Shown here in pieces: positions 46,451 through 57,873 of a stretch of 64,000 nt of DNA (position 1 is its first letter; the number at the start of each line of letters is the position of its first letter). Origin of the DNA: Euclidia mi (taxonomy: Eukaryota; Arthropoda; Insecta; Lepidoptera; Erebidae). A program made the position numbers and the translations under genes. The DNA lies in the NCBI GenBank assembly GCA_944739405.2, contig OX123190.2:61275805-61339804 (forward strand), written 5' to 3'. Under the pieces are notes generated by a model, which had not been told where the DNA came from, ran no database searches, and saw only the letters and a program-made list of their open reading frames with translations.

Positions 46451-47102
46451 TGCCGCGTTTCAACGCTTGCCTAGGCTCGACAAGCATCTACAAACTCCAA
46501 GCGTCCACAAATCTCGCTTGGCATTTGGAAGTCGTTTACACGCTTGTGAATGCGTCAGTGTGCTACGTACATCCAAGCAAGGCGGACACCGAATTTGTAT
46601 CGGCTATTACGTATGGTTTTTTTTTAAAGACGCCTCACGCCTGTATCCCCGAAGGGGTACGCAGAGGTGTAATACTACACCCACATTATGCCATGAATTT
46701 CTAGGTCCCACATACCCCACATAATAGAATAGCAGTCGCATACGCTATCCACTGGACCACGGAGACAGTCACGTTTGCTTTAACCTACTTTTATTTGAAA
46801 TACAAGTAAAGTAAAGCAAAAGCAAGGAACTAACAACAAAAAAATGTTCAACCAGACACTCATTTTGAGACAAACTAGACGTGCGTTCATTGTGAGATCA
46901 CAGCGGCTGCTAAGCGCGTGCCAACATGTGAACGCGTTGCAAGCGCTTGCCGCAAGCGCCCTTTCATCTGTGTCCAAAAACCGACACTAGACCGGATCCT
47001 GTTCAAGCGTCCACAAGCTCACGCAAGCCAAGCCAAACGCCCTCTTTACACGCTTGTGCTTGTGGATGCTTGCCGAGGCTTGGCAAGCGTGGAAACGCAG
47101 CA
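46451..47102. mobile_element. Harbinger-like MITE with nested SINE
   Basis: Ends TGCCGCGTTTCAACGCTTGC and its imperfect complement at 47080-47102 (GGCAAGCGTGGAAACGCAGC and A), with inverted similarity continuing about 100 bases inward. Both sides are flanked by TTA (46448-46450, 47103-47105), the TWA target typical of PIF/Harbinger elements. A SINE fragment at 46635-46770 is nested in it. No transposase. Confidence 0.7.
46635..46770 (-). mobile_element. Internally deleted SINE
   Basis: Minus-strand head CTCCGTGGTCCAGTGGATAG (A box TGGTCCAGTGG) runs directly into the 3' body (CACCTCTGCGTACCCCTTCG); the B box and linker are deleted. Same family as 51715-51980. Confidence 0.7.
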
Positions 47103-47267
47103 TTACATATCAAGAAAATATTTTTAAACGGTAGTGGTCGCCAGTAGACTAAGATTCAGTTTTTCTTTTTTTTTAATTAAATAATTTAGTCAACGCGGCC
47201 AAAACTGGTACATAAAAAAAATGTGAATATTACTATCGCTGGACACTCATTCATAATTTAATGTAAA

Positions 47268-47390
47268 TACTAGAGAATGCCCGTAGCACATGCTTTTTAA
47301 TTATACTATTTCTGGCCGATGTCATAGGAAAATCAGAAAATCCCTTCTTAGTGCCCACTTACGCTCCTCAAGGCTGAAAGGAGATCGACC
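47268..47390 (+). repeat. Fragment of the repeat family at 16848-17039
   Basis: ACTAGAGAATGCCCGTAGCA, TTTCTGGCCGATGTCATAGG and ATCCCTTCTTAGTGCCCACT align with the left part of 16848-17039. The right half is missing. Confidence 0.5.
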
Positions 47391-48759
47391 ACAATGTATG
47401 GGACTTTGGCCTGGGCGTGAACAATTTAAAATTGGAATTACAATATTAATTTTCAATAGCCTAAACTAAGTAGAAAACATTATTCTTTGAAGTTTAGTAC
47501 CAAGTCAGTTGAATAATAAAATAAAAACATTGTTAAAATAAATATTTATTTTCATTATTCACTCAGTTGGCATATTTTTTTCACACACTCCATACTCCTT
47601 ATTTCTTATCGGCTAATAGGTATAACTAATAGGACCCAAGTAGCACAAAGTCGCTTACAAAAGCTAGTTAATCTTATAACTTACTTCATGTGGGTTAATC
47701 CATTATATAATAACACTTCTGATATGTCGCTCACGTTCTGTAGCACTATTGAGGCTGTGAGATCTAATTCTCATCAGCGAAATTCTACAGCAGACACATA
47801 TTTGCCTGTGACGACCTGAATCAGAACTAGCAGCTTCTTGTTATGGGTTTGCGATTTGTGGCATACGGGATATGTTTAATGCCACAGTCCAACAAGAATG
47901 GCATATGTATTGGCTATGAGCCTCGATCTGTTGACAAACCAAAATAAACAATTGTAATGCATGTATTTATAATACCGATTTAATATTTGGATTAATAAAT
48001 ATAATGATGTGAGTAAGTTGTTGAAATGCCAAATACATACTAATTGCGGTGCAATCCATTGAAGTATTACTTGTCGTACTTCCACGAGATTGAGAATATG
48101 TCTTCTCCGCTGTGTAATATTGGTACCACAATTGATGCAATGCATTGATTCATGATCATGAAGCGCGATTGGGTAATCCATTTTCAAGCGCAAGTTATCG
48201 TTCGAAGCGGGAACTGGGTCCGTAGGCAAGCCATGGCCTTATGAGGAGAATATTCGAATATTCTTAGACCAGCTAACACAAAATCAAATCCACAATACAA
48301 TCAACCGAAACGAACGCAAAGCGAATGACGGTATCACGGTAATAGAATTGACAAGTTAGTCAAGTGTTGCTGGAGTATGAAAATAAATACCCAACATACA
48401 ATACCATTTTGATATTATTAAAAATAATATCATTCTTTTACGTTATTTATGACTGTCGTCTAAAAATATATAAAATAAAAAAAATATAAAAAAATATCTA
48501 CGTACTGTAATGGTGTTGCTCGCTACACCAAATTAAATAATAATATATAGTCCTTAGGTCGCATACTTGTTTCCACATGTGTTTGTCTTATCGCTACGCT
48601 GGCGCCAACGTTATGCAATTAGTAAACTCATAAATCCCAAGAGTTTGACAAATTTATAAGAGTTATGTGACAGGCATATAAGTAAAAAAAATAGCCATGA
48701 AATGTGAGAAAATATTGGCACTGTAGTGTTCACATGCGGTGTAGTTGAGGATCATAAAA
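47391..48759. other. Anonymous AT-rich sequence
   Basis: A 117-codon frame at 47876-48229 (minus) shows no domain or plausible composition. Nothing else recognised. Confidence 0.5.
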
Positions 48760-49160
48760 AAAGGGATCAACGATAAGAAACGGACCTTGTCAGGTAGTAA
48801 GGATTCGAGAGGCGTTGCGTTGGTTGTGTTTGACTGGACGGTCGGGTCTTAAAAGGCGGAGCTAGTCGGGTCCCACGACAGCGTGACGTGGTAGTGGTGG
48901 TGTTTGATGGGGCAGTCAGTCTTAGGACGCGGAAGAGGGCAGATCTCGGGAACGGACTCGCGTGGTAGTTCAGACAGTTGGTCTTATGGCGCGAGAGAGA
49001 TTGGACCTGGCCTAGCGCGAAAGAGGTTCGGTGTTGGTTGATAATTAGTGCTTAGTGATATCGAAGAACAAGGGGAGCGGCTTCAAGAGAAGGTGATCAG
49101 CACAGGGCAAGGGGTAAGTTAGGCAGCGACGCAGCTAAAAGTCCGGTGAGTGTCTGTTAT
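48760..49160 (+). other. G-rich non-coding block, possible LTR leader or first exon
   Basis: Unlike its neighbours this block is rich in G on the plus strand and has donor-like GGGGTAAGTTAGG near 49110 and CCGGTGAGTGTC near 49143. It contains no long frame. It could be a solo LTR/leader or an untranslated exon; no second LTR was found in the window. Confidence 0.25.
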
Positions 49161-49627
49161 TCACTTTACTGTAATTTATTGCATGAACTGTATAACATTA
49201 ATAACTCTGTTGTGTATCTATGTCTATATCACACCATATATATATACCAGGCTGACTAAAATATAAAGTTCTCTATGAGATATTGTACATAGTTATATTA
49301 TTAATAACCACGTGTACCATTAGTAGTAGTTCGTACCTTGTTGATGATGGATGTGAAGACGAGCGATGTATGATGGGAGTCTCCGTATTCGCGATCAGGT
49401 GGTAGAATGCAGGACTTTCACAATCGCTGTCTAAATCTGCGTACAGGCCAGTACATAGCAGCTGACAAGGTTTTAAAGAGCGAAAGAAGAGCCACCTGTC
49501 GGTCACGCGGTAGACGTAAGTCCTGGCGGCTAATCTAGTGGCGATTGTAACGAGAGCTTCCCTGCAAACTATGCGCGATGGCTTAATACGTTTTAATTGA
49601 CTATGTTTGTATGGGCTTCAATGTTGT
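49161..49627. other. Anonymous sequence
   Basis: No gene or repeat recognised. Confidence 0.45.
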
Positions 49628-49781
49628 GACTTGCGGCAAGGAGGTGTTTTGTGACATCAGTTCTGAGACTGTTACTGTACGCTCAATACTATACACTGGA
49701 TATCGACTTGCGGCAAGGAGGTGTTTTGTGACATCAGTTCTGAGACTGTTACTGTACGCTCAATACTATACACTGGATATC
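49628..49781 (+). repeat. Perfect 77-bp tandem duplication
   Basis: 49628-49704 and 49705-49781 are identical, starting GACTTGCGGCAAGGAGGTGT. The lack of any difference implies a very recent event or an assembly duplication. Confidence 0.95.
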
Positions 49782-50439
49782 ACTGAAATACTCGGCGCCG
49801 ATAACACTATATGACTAATATACCTGGATCATTTTCTCCGTCTCCCTGGAGCTGCCGTCTCTGAGATACGCTGCCTTGTACTCAAGTACCAATATGTGAA
49901 GCATGAATATATGGAGAGTGATTTTGTGATGACAAACCAATACTAATGTATCGCTGTCTTTAGTATTTTGATGTCCACCTTTCAATCAATTATAAGCGTT
50001 TACGTTTGGTAAATGCTGTCAGTAGAGGAATGTAGAGGAAGGGACGAATTCCATAGTTCCTGCGCGGGCGAAGGGGCGCTGGAACCCTGGCCACAAATTA
50101 CTTGGCAGGCTGAATTTGATATTTTAAACCCAGTTAGTAAGAAAACTAAAATTTTAATCAGCCTGGGGTCCATAGGATTCCGTTACAGTACTTTCAGGTT
50201 TCGGCAATCGCTTTAAAATGTGATTTTGTTAAACACTTTTTAACGATATTTTCCACCGATTATTTCCAAGGCAACACAAACCAATTATGCAAATAGTCCA
50301 TTGAAGTACTCACACGTTTATAATCAAATGCAAAAAATTTAAAATCCATTATTATTATGTGTTTATTTCATACTACTGGATAGCGATCAATATTCATAAT
50401 GTATTAAAACAAAAACTTTGACTAATTTACTTTTTTTTA
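49782..50439. other. Anonymous sequence
   Basis: A 67-codon frame at 50013-50216 has no recognisable domain. Confidence 0.45.
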
Positions 50440-50585
50440 AGACGACTGTTCACGTATAAGCCAACTTTGGCCGGTCTCCTTTGGCTTATTATGTTAATAA
50501 GCCAAATTTCAGCTTCTTTCCCCCAGTAGTATCTGCTGTGCGTTGTCTGTCAGTCAATCAGTAACGCAAAGGTTTTATATGTATA
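50440..50585 (+). repeat. Fragment of the repeat family at 16848-17039
   Basis: GCCAAATTTCAGCTTCTTTC and GTCTGTCAGTCAATCAGTAACGC-type text, followed by TTTTATATGTATAGA, match the right half of 16848-17039. Confidence 0.55.
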
Positions 50586-51714
50586 GATTGATAAATCATT
50601 GATACTGATGATTTTGAAAATATTTATCAAAATCTTTAGGCACTTTTAAATAATCAAATCCTTATCTAAACATGCAGTCCTTGTACCAAGGCTGCCTGTA
50701 ATATCCAGTCATAGACGTAATGTATAATACGCAACACGTGTGTTACTAAAGTTTGTACTAATTATCCCGATGTTATGTGTCTGTCTGCATAGTGTTCGTT
50801 TGTTGGAGCATTTTAACTTGAACACGGTATTACAACGTGCTGACAGATATCACTTATCTTATAGCTCACAGACAACCAAAGGCGTATCATTATTATAGAA
50901 CATGCTTCAAGATTGTACGCCACTGCTAGATTAGTAAGTGATCGACTTCGGTTTAGTTACAAAGTTGAATATTAAACAAACTTCACTTGCAGCCATATTT
51001 TCATTTTCATTTAATTAGATTATTTATACATAGCTGTATTGCATTTTAATAAGCAACATAATATAGAAGTAAAAGCTGTGGAATTCTTGCAGGCGAGATT
51101 CTATAGTAGTACCTACCTACAACATGTCTTGCATGTGGGAATACATTTCAGATATAATTGAGTGCTTACGTTAAAAATCTGGACTCGTTTATTGCTCGTT
51201 ATAATAATTCGAACATTGAACTATGTTTGCGGAATTAACACAAATATTTAAAATCTCATATAAGTACATTATAGGCTTATTTAAACTTCTTGGTGAATTC
51301 AAATAAATGTTGGTAACTATTTTATTCCACAAAGTATCCTGCTCACCGAAGGCCCTATTTATCTAACCCTGAAGGTAAACTCATTTCATTGTTGACATAT
51401 TCAAGTGATAAGGCCCATGGAAGTAAACTAATTTGATTTGATTAGTAGGAAAACTACCGTCTCAGCACCCGCAACGAATATTTTACCGGGTCATTGCTCC
51501 TTCGTAAAAAGTTTGCGAAGGTACGTCAATACGATGATTAGGCACAAATTATTAATAGGTATGTCACCGTTATGTTTGAATATTCGCTATGATGTTGTTA
51601 AATAATTTGAAAGAGGCGTTGTTAATTTAATGATAATGCTACTGGTCCATTTATATTAACGTGTAGAGGAGTCCTGGTCCAATTTATTTGAACGCCTTTG
51701 AGACTTTTAACATA
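50586..51714. other. Anonymous AT-rich sequence
   Basis: No gene, tRNA or repeat recognised. Confidence 0.5.
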
Positions 51715-51980
51715 GACTCACGCCTGTATATCCCCAAAGGGGTAGGCAGAGGTTGTTGGTGGGATGTTACACCCACATTTCACCATGAATTTTTAGGTTC
51801 CAGGTTATAAGGGGCGAGCCTATTGCCTTTACCGGGCACATCACCAGACTCCGTGCTGTTACTAATCGGAATTCGGAGAATTGGGAAAAACCCAGTAACA
51901 CTTTTGCCCGACCCGGGAATCCAACCCGGGACCTCCGATTAGCAGTCGCATACGCTATCCATTGGAACACGGAGGCAGAC
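51715..51980 (-). mobile_element. tRNA-derived SINE, near full length
   Basis: Minus-strand head CTGCCTCCGTGTTCCAATGG, B box GGTTGGATTCC (one change from consensus; complement near 51916-51926), linker GGGCAAAAGTGTTACTGGG and body down to ACAGGCGTGAGTCTATG at 51715. The best single copy of the family also seen in the inverted repeat arms, at 46635-46770 and at 57445-57708. Confidence 0.8.
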
Positions 51981-51984
51981 TTTT

Positions 51985-52703
51985 ATCAACGGAAACTTCT
52001 TGCAAAAAAATATTTATGAAAGTGTTCCTGGTGGCTACTATTGACTGCTATTAATCACCAAAAGCCTCGAATGCGAGCCATTGGTGTCCAAACTCGGACT
52101 ATACCCTCTAGTACTTCTTTAGCCAGGTAATCCTTATTTGCGTATAGCAGGAAGCAACCCGAAGTTAATTTACTGGCAGGCAATCCAATCCACAACTCTG
52201 TAGCTCTTACTCAGCTTAGTCAAACTTTGCTTGTTTAAACTAAAGATGTTCTTTAGGCCAGAAAATTCTCCCACTACTTTTCAACTTTCTACTAGGTAGA
52301 TATGAATCCAGACTTCTGCAAGTTAGGCATCGTACCAAGAACCTCGTGAAGTCATCATCATTGCACATACATACCAAGCTCTACGAGTAAAATCATCTCA
52401 TTATAATAAGATAGTAAGCTTTTAATACCCTACGTGTCTCAAACAAGCTACACGACTTATACGTAAGTATATCAAACATTTTACGTAACAGGTAGGATTA
52501 TTATCGCTTCTGCGCACTTTATTACGGCGTGCCTTTATGGTCTATTAACATATTTTATGCCAGCATTACTGTTCAAAAAATCGTTAAATATACTCGCTGT
52601 ATAAATCTATTTATAGTCTTTTAATTGGTATTTCTATAACAGTAACGGTAAACGAATGAACATTATTGTTATTTCATACTTGTTATACAGGATACATATT
52701 CGT
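51985..52703. other. Anonymous sequence
   Basis: No gene or repeat recognised. Confidence 0.45.
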
Positions 52704-52897
52704 CATTATCATCATCAGCCTCCGTAGTCCACTGCTGGACAGAAGCCTTGCCTAATTGCGTCACAGAAGTATTGTGAGGGTTCAGTCTACTATACCACGT
52801 TGGCCATGCAGGTTAGTAAAGGCTTTTCTGTCGAGTCTTCCATCTCTTCCCAAACATGCTTGTATCTTACAACACTCACAGAAAGGGATGGGGTAGT
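52704..52897 (-). mobile_element. SINE-like retroelement (family of 16013-16261), diverged
   Basis: AGTCCACTGCTGGACAGAAG, then TACTATACCACGTTGGCCAT, the complement of the family's 3' half. The 5' half is poorly preserved. Confidence 0.6.
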
Positions 52898-53754
52898 GTC
52901 ACTTTTTATACTTAAGCTCACATCCCCACACGAAGATAAATATTCGTCCATTATACTAATGTATGCGCGCTTGCAATGGACATAGATTAAAGATCTCAAC
53001 TGTAGCTTCAATGGCTTACATTTACAATTTGACCCATAATTGCTGTCTTCCTAGAACTCTTAGGGTTTTGTTTCAACGAACGTAACCCTTTATTGTCAAC
53101 ACATCTGACCCAACTAAGTTTGACTAGTCACCACAAGCCTCACTAGATCACGTGGTTAACGTACCGAGAAACCATGACTAGCGTTGTCCACTCCCGACGT
53201 AACAAGATGGATGTTCTGACTATCTTATAATGATACAGCGTTTTATACGTAGGATATGTTCAAGCTCTAGAGCGTAAACGTGAATTCGGTCAGGAATCCC
53301 AGATCTGGAAAAAGGTGAAAACCATTTTTGATGCTAACCTATAATCTAGATTTATTATACTTGACTTTAGATGAAGGCGAAAGCATTATGTCATAGAAAA
53401 GCTCACAAATTTCTGTTAATTACACAAAATTATATTTTGATGCGACATGTTTTTAGATACCACTCAAAGGAAAATTTAAGTCAAGCAATTGGCGCTGAAG
53501 TTAAACTTGTTCCATTTTAAATAATAGTTTGGTAAAGGTTTCGAAATACGTCGCCGTTTTTAGGGGTTGTGAGTGATTGGGGGGGGGGAGGGGGATTCCA
53601 CATCGTAAGCACCTCTTTTGTGTAGAGATGTTGATCGAGAAAGGGTCCGTCGTCCTCGAAAACATCTTCATATACTGGCGATGCTCCACCAAGCCCCAAA
53701 CTCGTAGACGGTCCCGGTTCCGGGTGTCCACTTCCACTACTTCCAAACGCCATT
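52898..53754. other. Anonymous sequence
   Basis: A G-run (GGGGGGGGGAGGGGG) near 53580 and overlapping frames around 53501-53797 on both strands; none shows a domain. Confidence 0.45.
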
Positions 53755-53806
53755 GCAAACTGCGATAGCAAACTGCGATAGCAAACTGCGATAGCAAACT
53801 GCGATA
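53755..53806. repeat. 13-bp minisatellite, four exact copies
   Basis: Unit GCAAACTGCGATA repeated four times without change. Confidence 0.95.
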
Positions 53807-54439
53807 GCGTTATTTCTGTGTCCAGAAGTGGAAAGCCGAGGTAGTACAGTAACGCAATTCAAACAGAATCCAAGAACGAAGCCAACACGTAGAAAAACGC
53901 AAATCAATACGGAAGAACACATTCACAATTCACATATTATGTATAGTCGAAAGCAAAGAAATGACGCATAAATTCGACATTAGCTGTCAATATCATTTGG
54001 GTTGCGTTTCATTTCACGTTTTTCACATAACACCAAAAAGTACATTAGTAAAACTGTACTAAAGTATAAAAATCACTTCTCCGTTTTGCATAATTGCCGT
54101 ATTATTTAAGAATTTTTGGAAATTGTTTAATTATGAAAGCTTCAAGAAAATGAAACGACTCGGCCAGTCTTTAATAAAATCCAACACAACATGTCGCTAA
54201 ACTTGACGAGTCGGCGCATTTATGTTGAAAGTTTTAAATTACGATGTGTTTTGATTTGAGGAAAGGATTGCTCAGAGACGTTATTACTTTAATTCTATGA
54301 GCAAACATGTCTAGTTACTTTGATTTACGAAGAATAGCTGATGACTGAAGTTGTAGGATTAAAACTTTCAATACATTTAGGTCCATAGATAAATTTTGTG
54401 GCAGAATGTTACACAAACCTTTTTCTTTTTTTTTCGTTC
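53807..54439. other. Anonymous flank of the BEL element
   Basis: Contains the short dispersed repeat at 53945-53985 shared with 697-737. No LTR or primer-binding site recognised upstream of the gag remnant. Confidence 0.4.
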
Positions 54440-56765
54440 GCGAGCAGGCCTTACTACAAAGATATGAGCGGATCGATGATCGCCTGGCAAGTGTGGAACA
54501 GCAATTTCGTACTTTCAGCGCTTGCTGTCTTGAAGTGTCAGTTGTTGATTTCACCGCTGACCAGTGAAATAGAGTCAGCGAGGATTATGCCCAGATTTTA
54601 GACCTCTATGATGCTGTTTCCAACTGTGCAAGACAGTTAATTGCCATGAGGGATGGGCAACCCGCCTTGAAACATGAGCTTCCTAAGCCAGCACCGGGAC
54701 TGGTGAGTAGGCTTCCCACTTTAGACCTCCCGCACTTTGATGGCTGCCTAGGAAGCTACCTGGGCTTCGTTAACTTGTTTGACAGCCTGGTTGATGACAG
54801 GGCTGACCTTCGGCCGGCACAAAAATTGGCCTATTTGATGTCGGTTCTGGATGGGGAGGCCAAAGGCCTCATCCAGCATCTGCCCGTGTCTGACGAGGCG
54901 TACCAGACGGCTCGGGACTTAATTACCCGTAGGTACCACAATAAGCGTGGCCTCGCAGACACCCAAATCGAGCAGATTTTGAGTTTGCCCACGTTCACCC
55001 GGGTCTTTGGGTTGCGCACCCAACTTTTGAACCCGCTCTGGGTGGCAATAAAAGCACTTAAGTGCTTGGACCTGCCCGTGGACCAATGGTGCACATTGTG
55101 CTCAAAAAGCTGCCTGCCGACCTGAGATCGCGATTCGAACAGCCCTTTGGTGGGGATAGTGCGACCCATCTGCCCCCCTTTGCAGACTTGGAGAAGTTTC
55201 TCGAGGATGAGTGCCGGGTGTTGGATAACTCCGGTGGTGACACGCCGGCTAAGTCGCAGCCGCCCAAGGTCAAGAAGCAGGCTCGCGTTCACACCCGAGC
55301 CAGTGTTGACCGGCGCCCTCCTCGCTTTGCAGTCACGCAGAGCCCAGCGGAGTGCTCTTATTGCAAGGGCACAGAACGGCCAGTTGTAGCGCATTCTTGG
55401 ACCTTCATGTCGCCTCTCGTAGGTGCATCGCGAATGCCCGCCACCTTTGCTTCTCTTGTTTGGGGTCCAACTACCAGCGAGAATGTCCAAACTCTCGCCC
55501 CTGTTCTCACTGTGGAGGACAGCATTTGGGCATTCTCTGCATGAATGCCAGAGACGTAGGCCGCTTGTCCAACCAGCCGACGCCGCGCACGCGCGGGTGT
55601 TTTGAAGGTGGCAGCCGAGGCTCACCGGCGCGTAGCCGAGAGTCGCCTCGCTCAATTGATCGCCGCTCACCCCACTTGGAGAACCGTAGCGTGCGCACGC
55701 CTCCTCTCTCTCGCGCACCAGAATATGCGACCGCTCAACGTCACCAGCACCATGACTGCTGCCCCAGGTATTCCCCTCGTTTGGCGGAGCGTCCCCGCCT
55801 TGACTCGCGCCCACCTCGTTTCGGGTAGGTGCGTCATAATGACCCTCCACAGATGGCGCGCGGATCGAGTCATCGCGCCCTTAAGGACTTCAAGCCGCAT
55901 CTTCATTTTGATTTGCCTGGTCCTGGCCAACGGTCGCCGCCCAGGCAACAATAGGTCATTGACCCCTGCCCTATAACGCCAACCTCCCCCATTGAGATCG
56001 TTATCCTACCAACAGTTGCTGTTAGGGTCTGGGGACCCACGGGGACCTCTGTTGTTGTCCGTGCTATATTGGACACAGGTTCACAAGGTTGCATTGTTTC
56101 CACTTATTTGGTAGAGCAGGTTAAATTAAATATGGGCTCTTTTCCGAATTGTATACAGGGAATACGTGACGTAGTCTCTAATGTTGAAGGGCAAGTTAAA
56201 GTTTTGTTTGCCCCTGTTGAATCTTCACACCCGAGGATTAAAACTTCGGCTATTGTGCTGAAGAATATTTTGGGTATGCATCCACAGAAACAGCTACCTG
56301 CTGCTGTGGTGAATTTGACATCGGGATTGGAACTGGCAGGCCCCAAATTTGACACACCAGGACAAATTGATTTGTTGATTGGTTCTGATGTCCTCGGTGG
56401 AATTTTGATTGGTGCGAAACGGGTCTTGGTACCAAATGGTTTGACTTTCGGGCGTATCCTTGAACCAGTGCTTGCATTTTGGTCCCAAGTTGGTCAAGGA
56501 CCTTTGTGACGTCATCACCAGCTTCCGACGACATCAGGTTGTCTTTGTGGCCGATATAAAAATGATGTTCAGGCAGACGATTATCCACTCTGATGACCGT
56601 CGTTTCCAGCTGATCCTTTGGAGAGAGAATCCTCGTGATCCTATATGGTCGTCTACGAGCTCAATACCAATAGGTACGAGTTAAGGTCGAGCCCCTACTT
56701 GGCAATACGTTCTCTTTGGGAGCTCGCAGACTGCGAAGGCTTACGTTTCCCACGAGCCTCCGCCA
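54440..56765 (+). pseudogene. BEL/Pao LTR retrotransposon gag-pol, decayed
   Basis: Gag begins near 54440 (RYERIDDRLASVEQQF), with the DUF1759-type core LPHFDGCLGSYLGFVNLFDS and HNKRGLADTQIEQIL. After a frameshift near 55090 it reads KLPADLRSRFEQPFGGD, then cysteine-rich zinc-knuckle sequence (CFSCLG, CSHCGGQHLGILC) near 55.4-55.5 kb in another frame. The aspartic protease shows RAILDTGSQGCIVSTYL (56.06 kb; catalytic aspartate at 56072) and IDLLIGSDVLGG. Then only a piece of reverse transcriptase remains (VFVADIKMMFRQTIIHSDDR, 56460-56684, and SSPYLAIRSLWELADCEG). A stop near 54564 and several shifts disable it; sequence between protease and RT is deleted, and the RT is cut off at about 56765. 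No LTRs identified. Confidence 0.85.
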
Positions 56766-56767
56766 AC

Positions 56768-57075
56768 TTTATCATTAAAGAACCAGCTTCTAACAGCGGT
56801 ACGCGCTTTCAATAAAAAACATCCGGTGCCAGACCGGCTGAACACCAAATGCATAGGATTGACCGGCGAGCGCCATCCAATATATGTATCTGAACATTTG
56901 CCTCCCCATTCTAAAAAGCTGTTATTCACAGCAAGGGAGTTCGCAAAGCAGAACAACTTCAGCTTTTGCTGGCCCACAGACGGATATATTTCTGAAGAAA
57001 ACCCCAGAAGATAAACAAATACTTGTGAAATCAGAGAAGACCTTAAGAGACTTATTTGCCCTAGTGAAGCAATGA
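56768..57075 (+). pseudogene. LINE ORF1 C-terminal fragment fused after BEL RT
   Basis: Frame NQLLTAVRAFNKKHPVPDRL, GLTGERHPIYVSEHLPPHSK and LLFTAREFAKQNNFSFCW, then a frameshift to LKKTPEDKQILVKSEKTL and a stop at 57075. It aligns with residues of about 285-370 of the ORF1 protein at 34482-35600. It precedes ORF2 of a LINE at 57874, so it is probably that element's own ORF1 end, with the BEL remnant joined to it by recombination or insertion. Confidence 0.8.
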
Positions 57076-57303
57076 CTATATTCATACAGAGTGAAAATGT
57101 TATTTAAGATACTTTATTTTTTAAATTGTACTTCTCTTACCGATGTAGACTCCAATAAACTCTCATGTAAGTACGAAATGCCTAAACTCAACTACACTCA
57201 TAAAACACTCACCATACATAAACTTTACGTGAATTTTACATCTCATCAAAATCTACATATATTATTTTATCTATTACTCATAAACACACTACACATTCAT
57301 TAT

Positions 57304-57708
57304 TATTGCCGTGTGGTTGACGGCATAGAATACAAGTGTCACCACCCCCTATCTTCCCGTGGGTATCGTAAGAGGCGACTAAGGGATAACACATGCAAAT
57401 ACCATCTTTGCGTAGAGACGGAAAACTCGACATCAAACCCTATACGACTGCCTCGTTGGTCTCGCGGCATAAATGTGCGCGTGGGATCGGGAGGCCTCGG
57501 GTTCGATTCCTGGCTCGGGCAGTGTTATTGGGTTTTTCTGTCACGAAGTTCCCATTAGCAGCACGGAGTCTGGAAATGTGCCCGGTACGGCAATAGGCTC
57601 GCCCCTTATTACGTGGGACTAAGGTATATCTGGCGAAAAGTGGGTGTAGAAATACACCTCTGCCTACCCCTTCGGGGATAAAAGGCGTGACGTTGTGTGT
57701 GTGTGTGT
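57304..57708 (+). mobile_element. Composite SINE with 11-bp target duplication
   Basis: ACATTCATTAT flanks both ends (57293-57303 and 57709-57719), so the 405-bp unit inserted once. Its first 140 bases are the 5' half of the family at 16013-16261 (GCCGTGTGGTTGACGGCATA ... CAAACCCTATACGAC); from about 57445 it is the SINE with B box GGTTCGATTCC at 57500-57510, body CAATAGGCTCGCCCCTTATT and a (GT)n tail. It interrupts the ORF1-ORF2 spacer of the surrounding LINE. Confidence 0.85.
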
Positions 57709-57873
57709 ACATTCATTATAAACACAAAAGACTAAACTCTTTTTTACGACTTACTACCGGCATACTCTGCATACTCTATATGAAATATACCCGCAGACGC
57801 TGAGACATAATAACGTCATCCAATTTGCTAACACATTCTCTTAACACTACGTACTACGAGAACTGTAGCATTT

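Noticed and set aside
54831..55850. 339-codon minus-strand frame
   Set aside because: Antisense shadow of the BEL gag; the plus strand carries recognisable gag and zinc-knuckle motifs.
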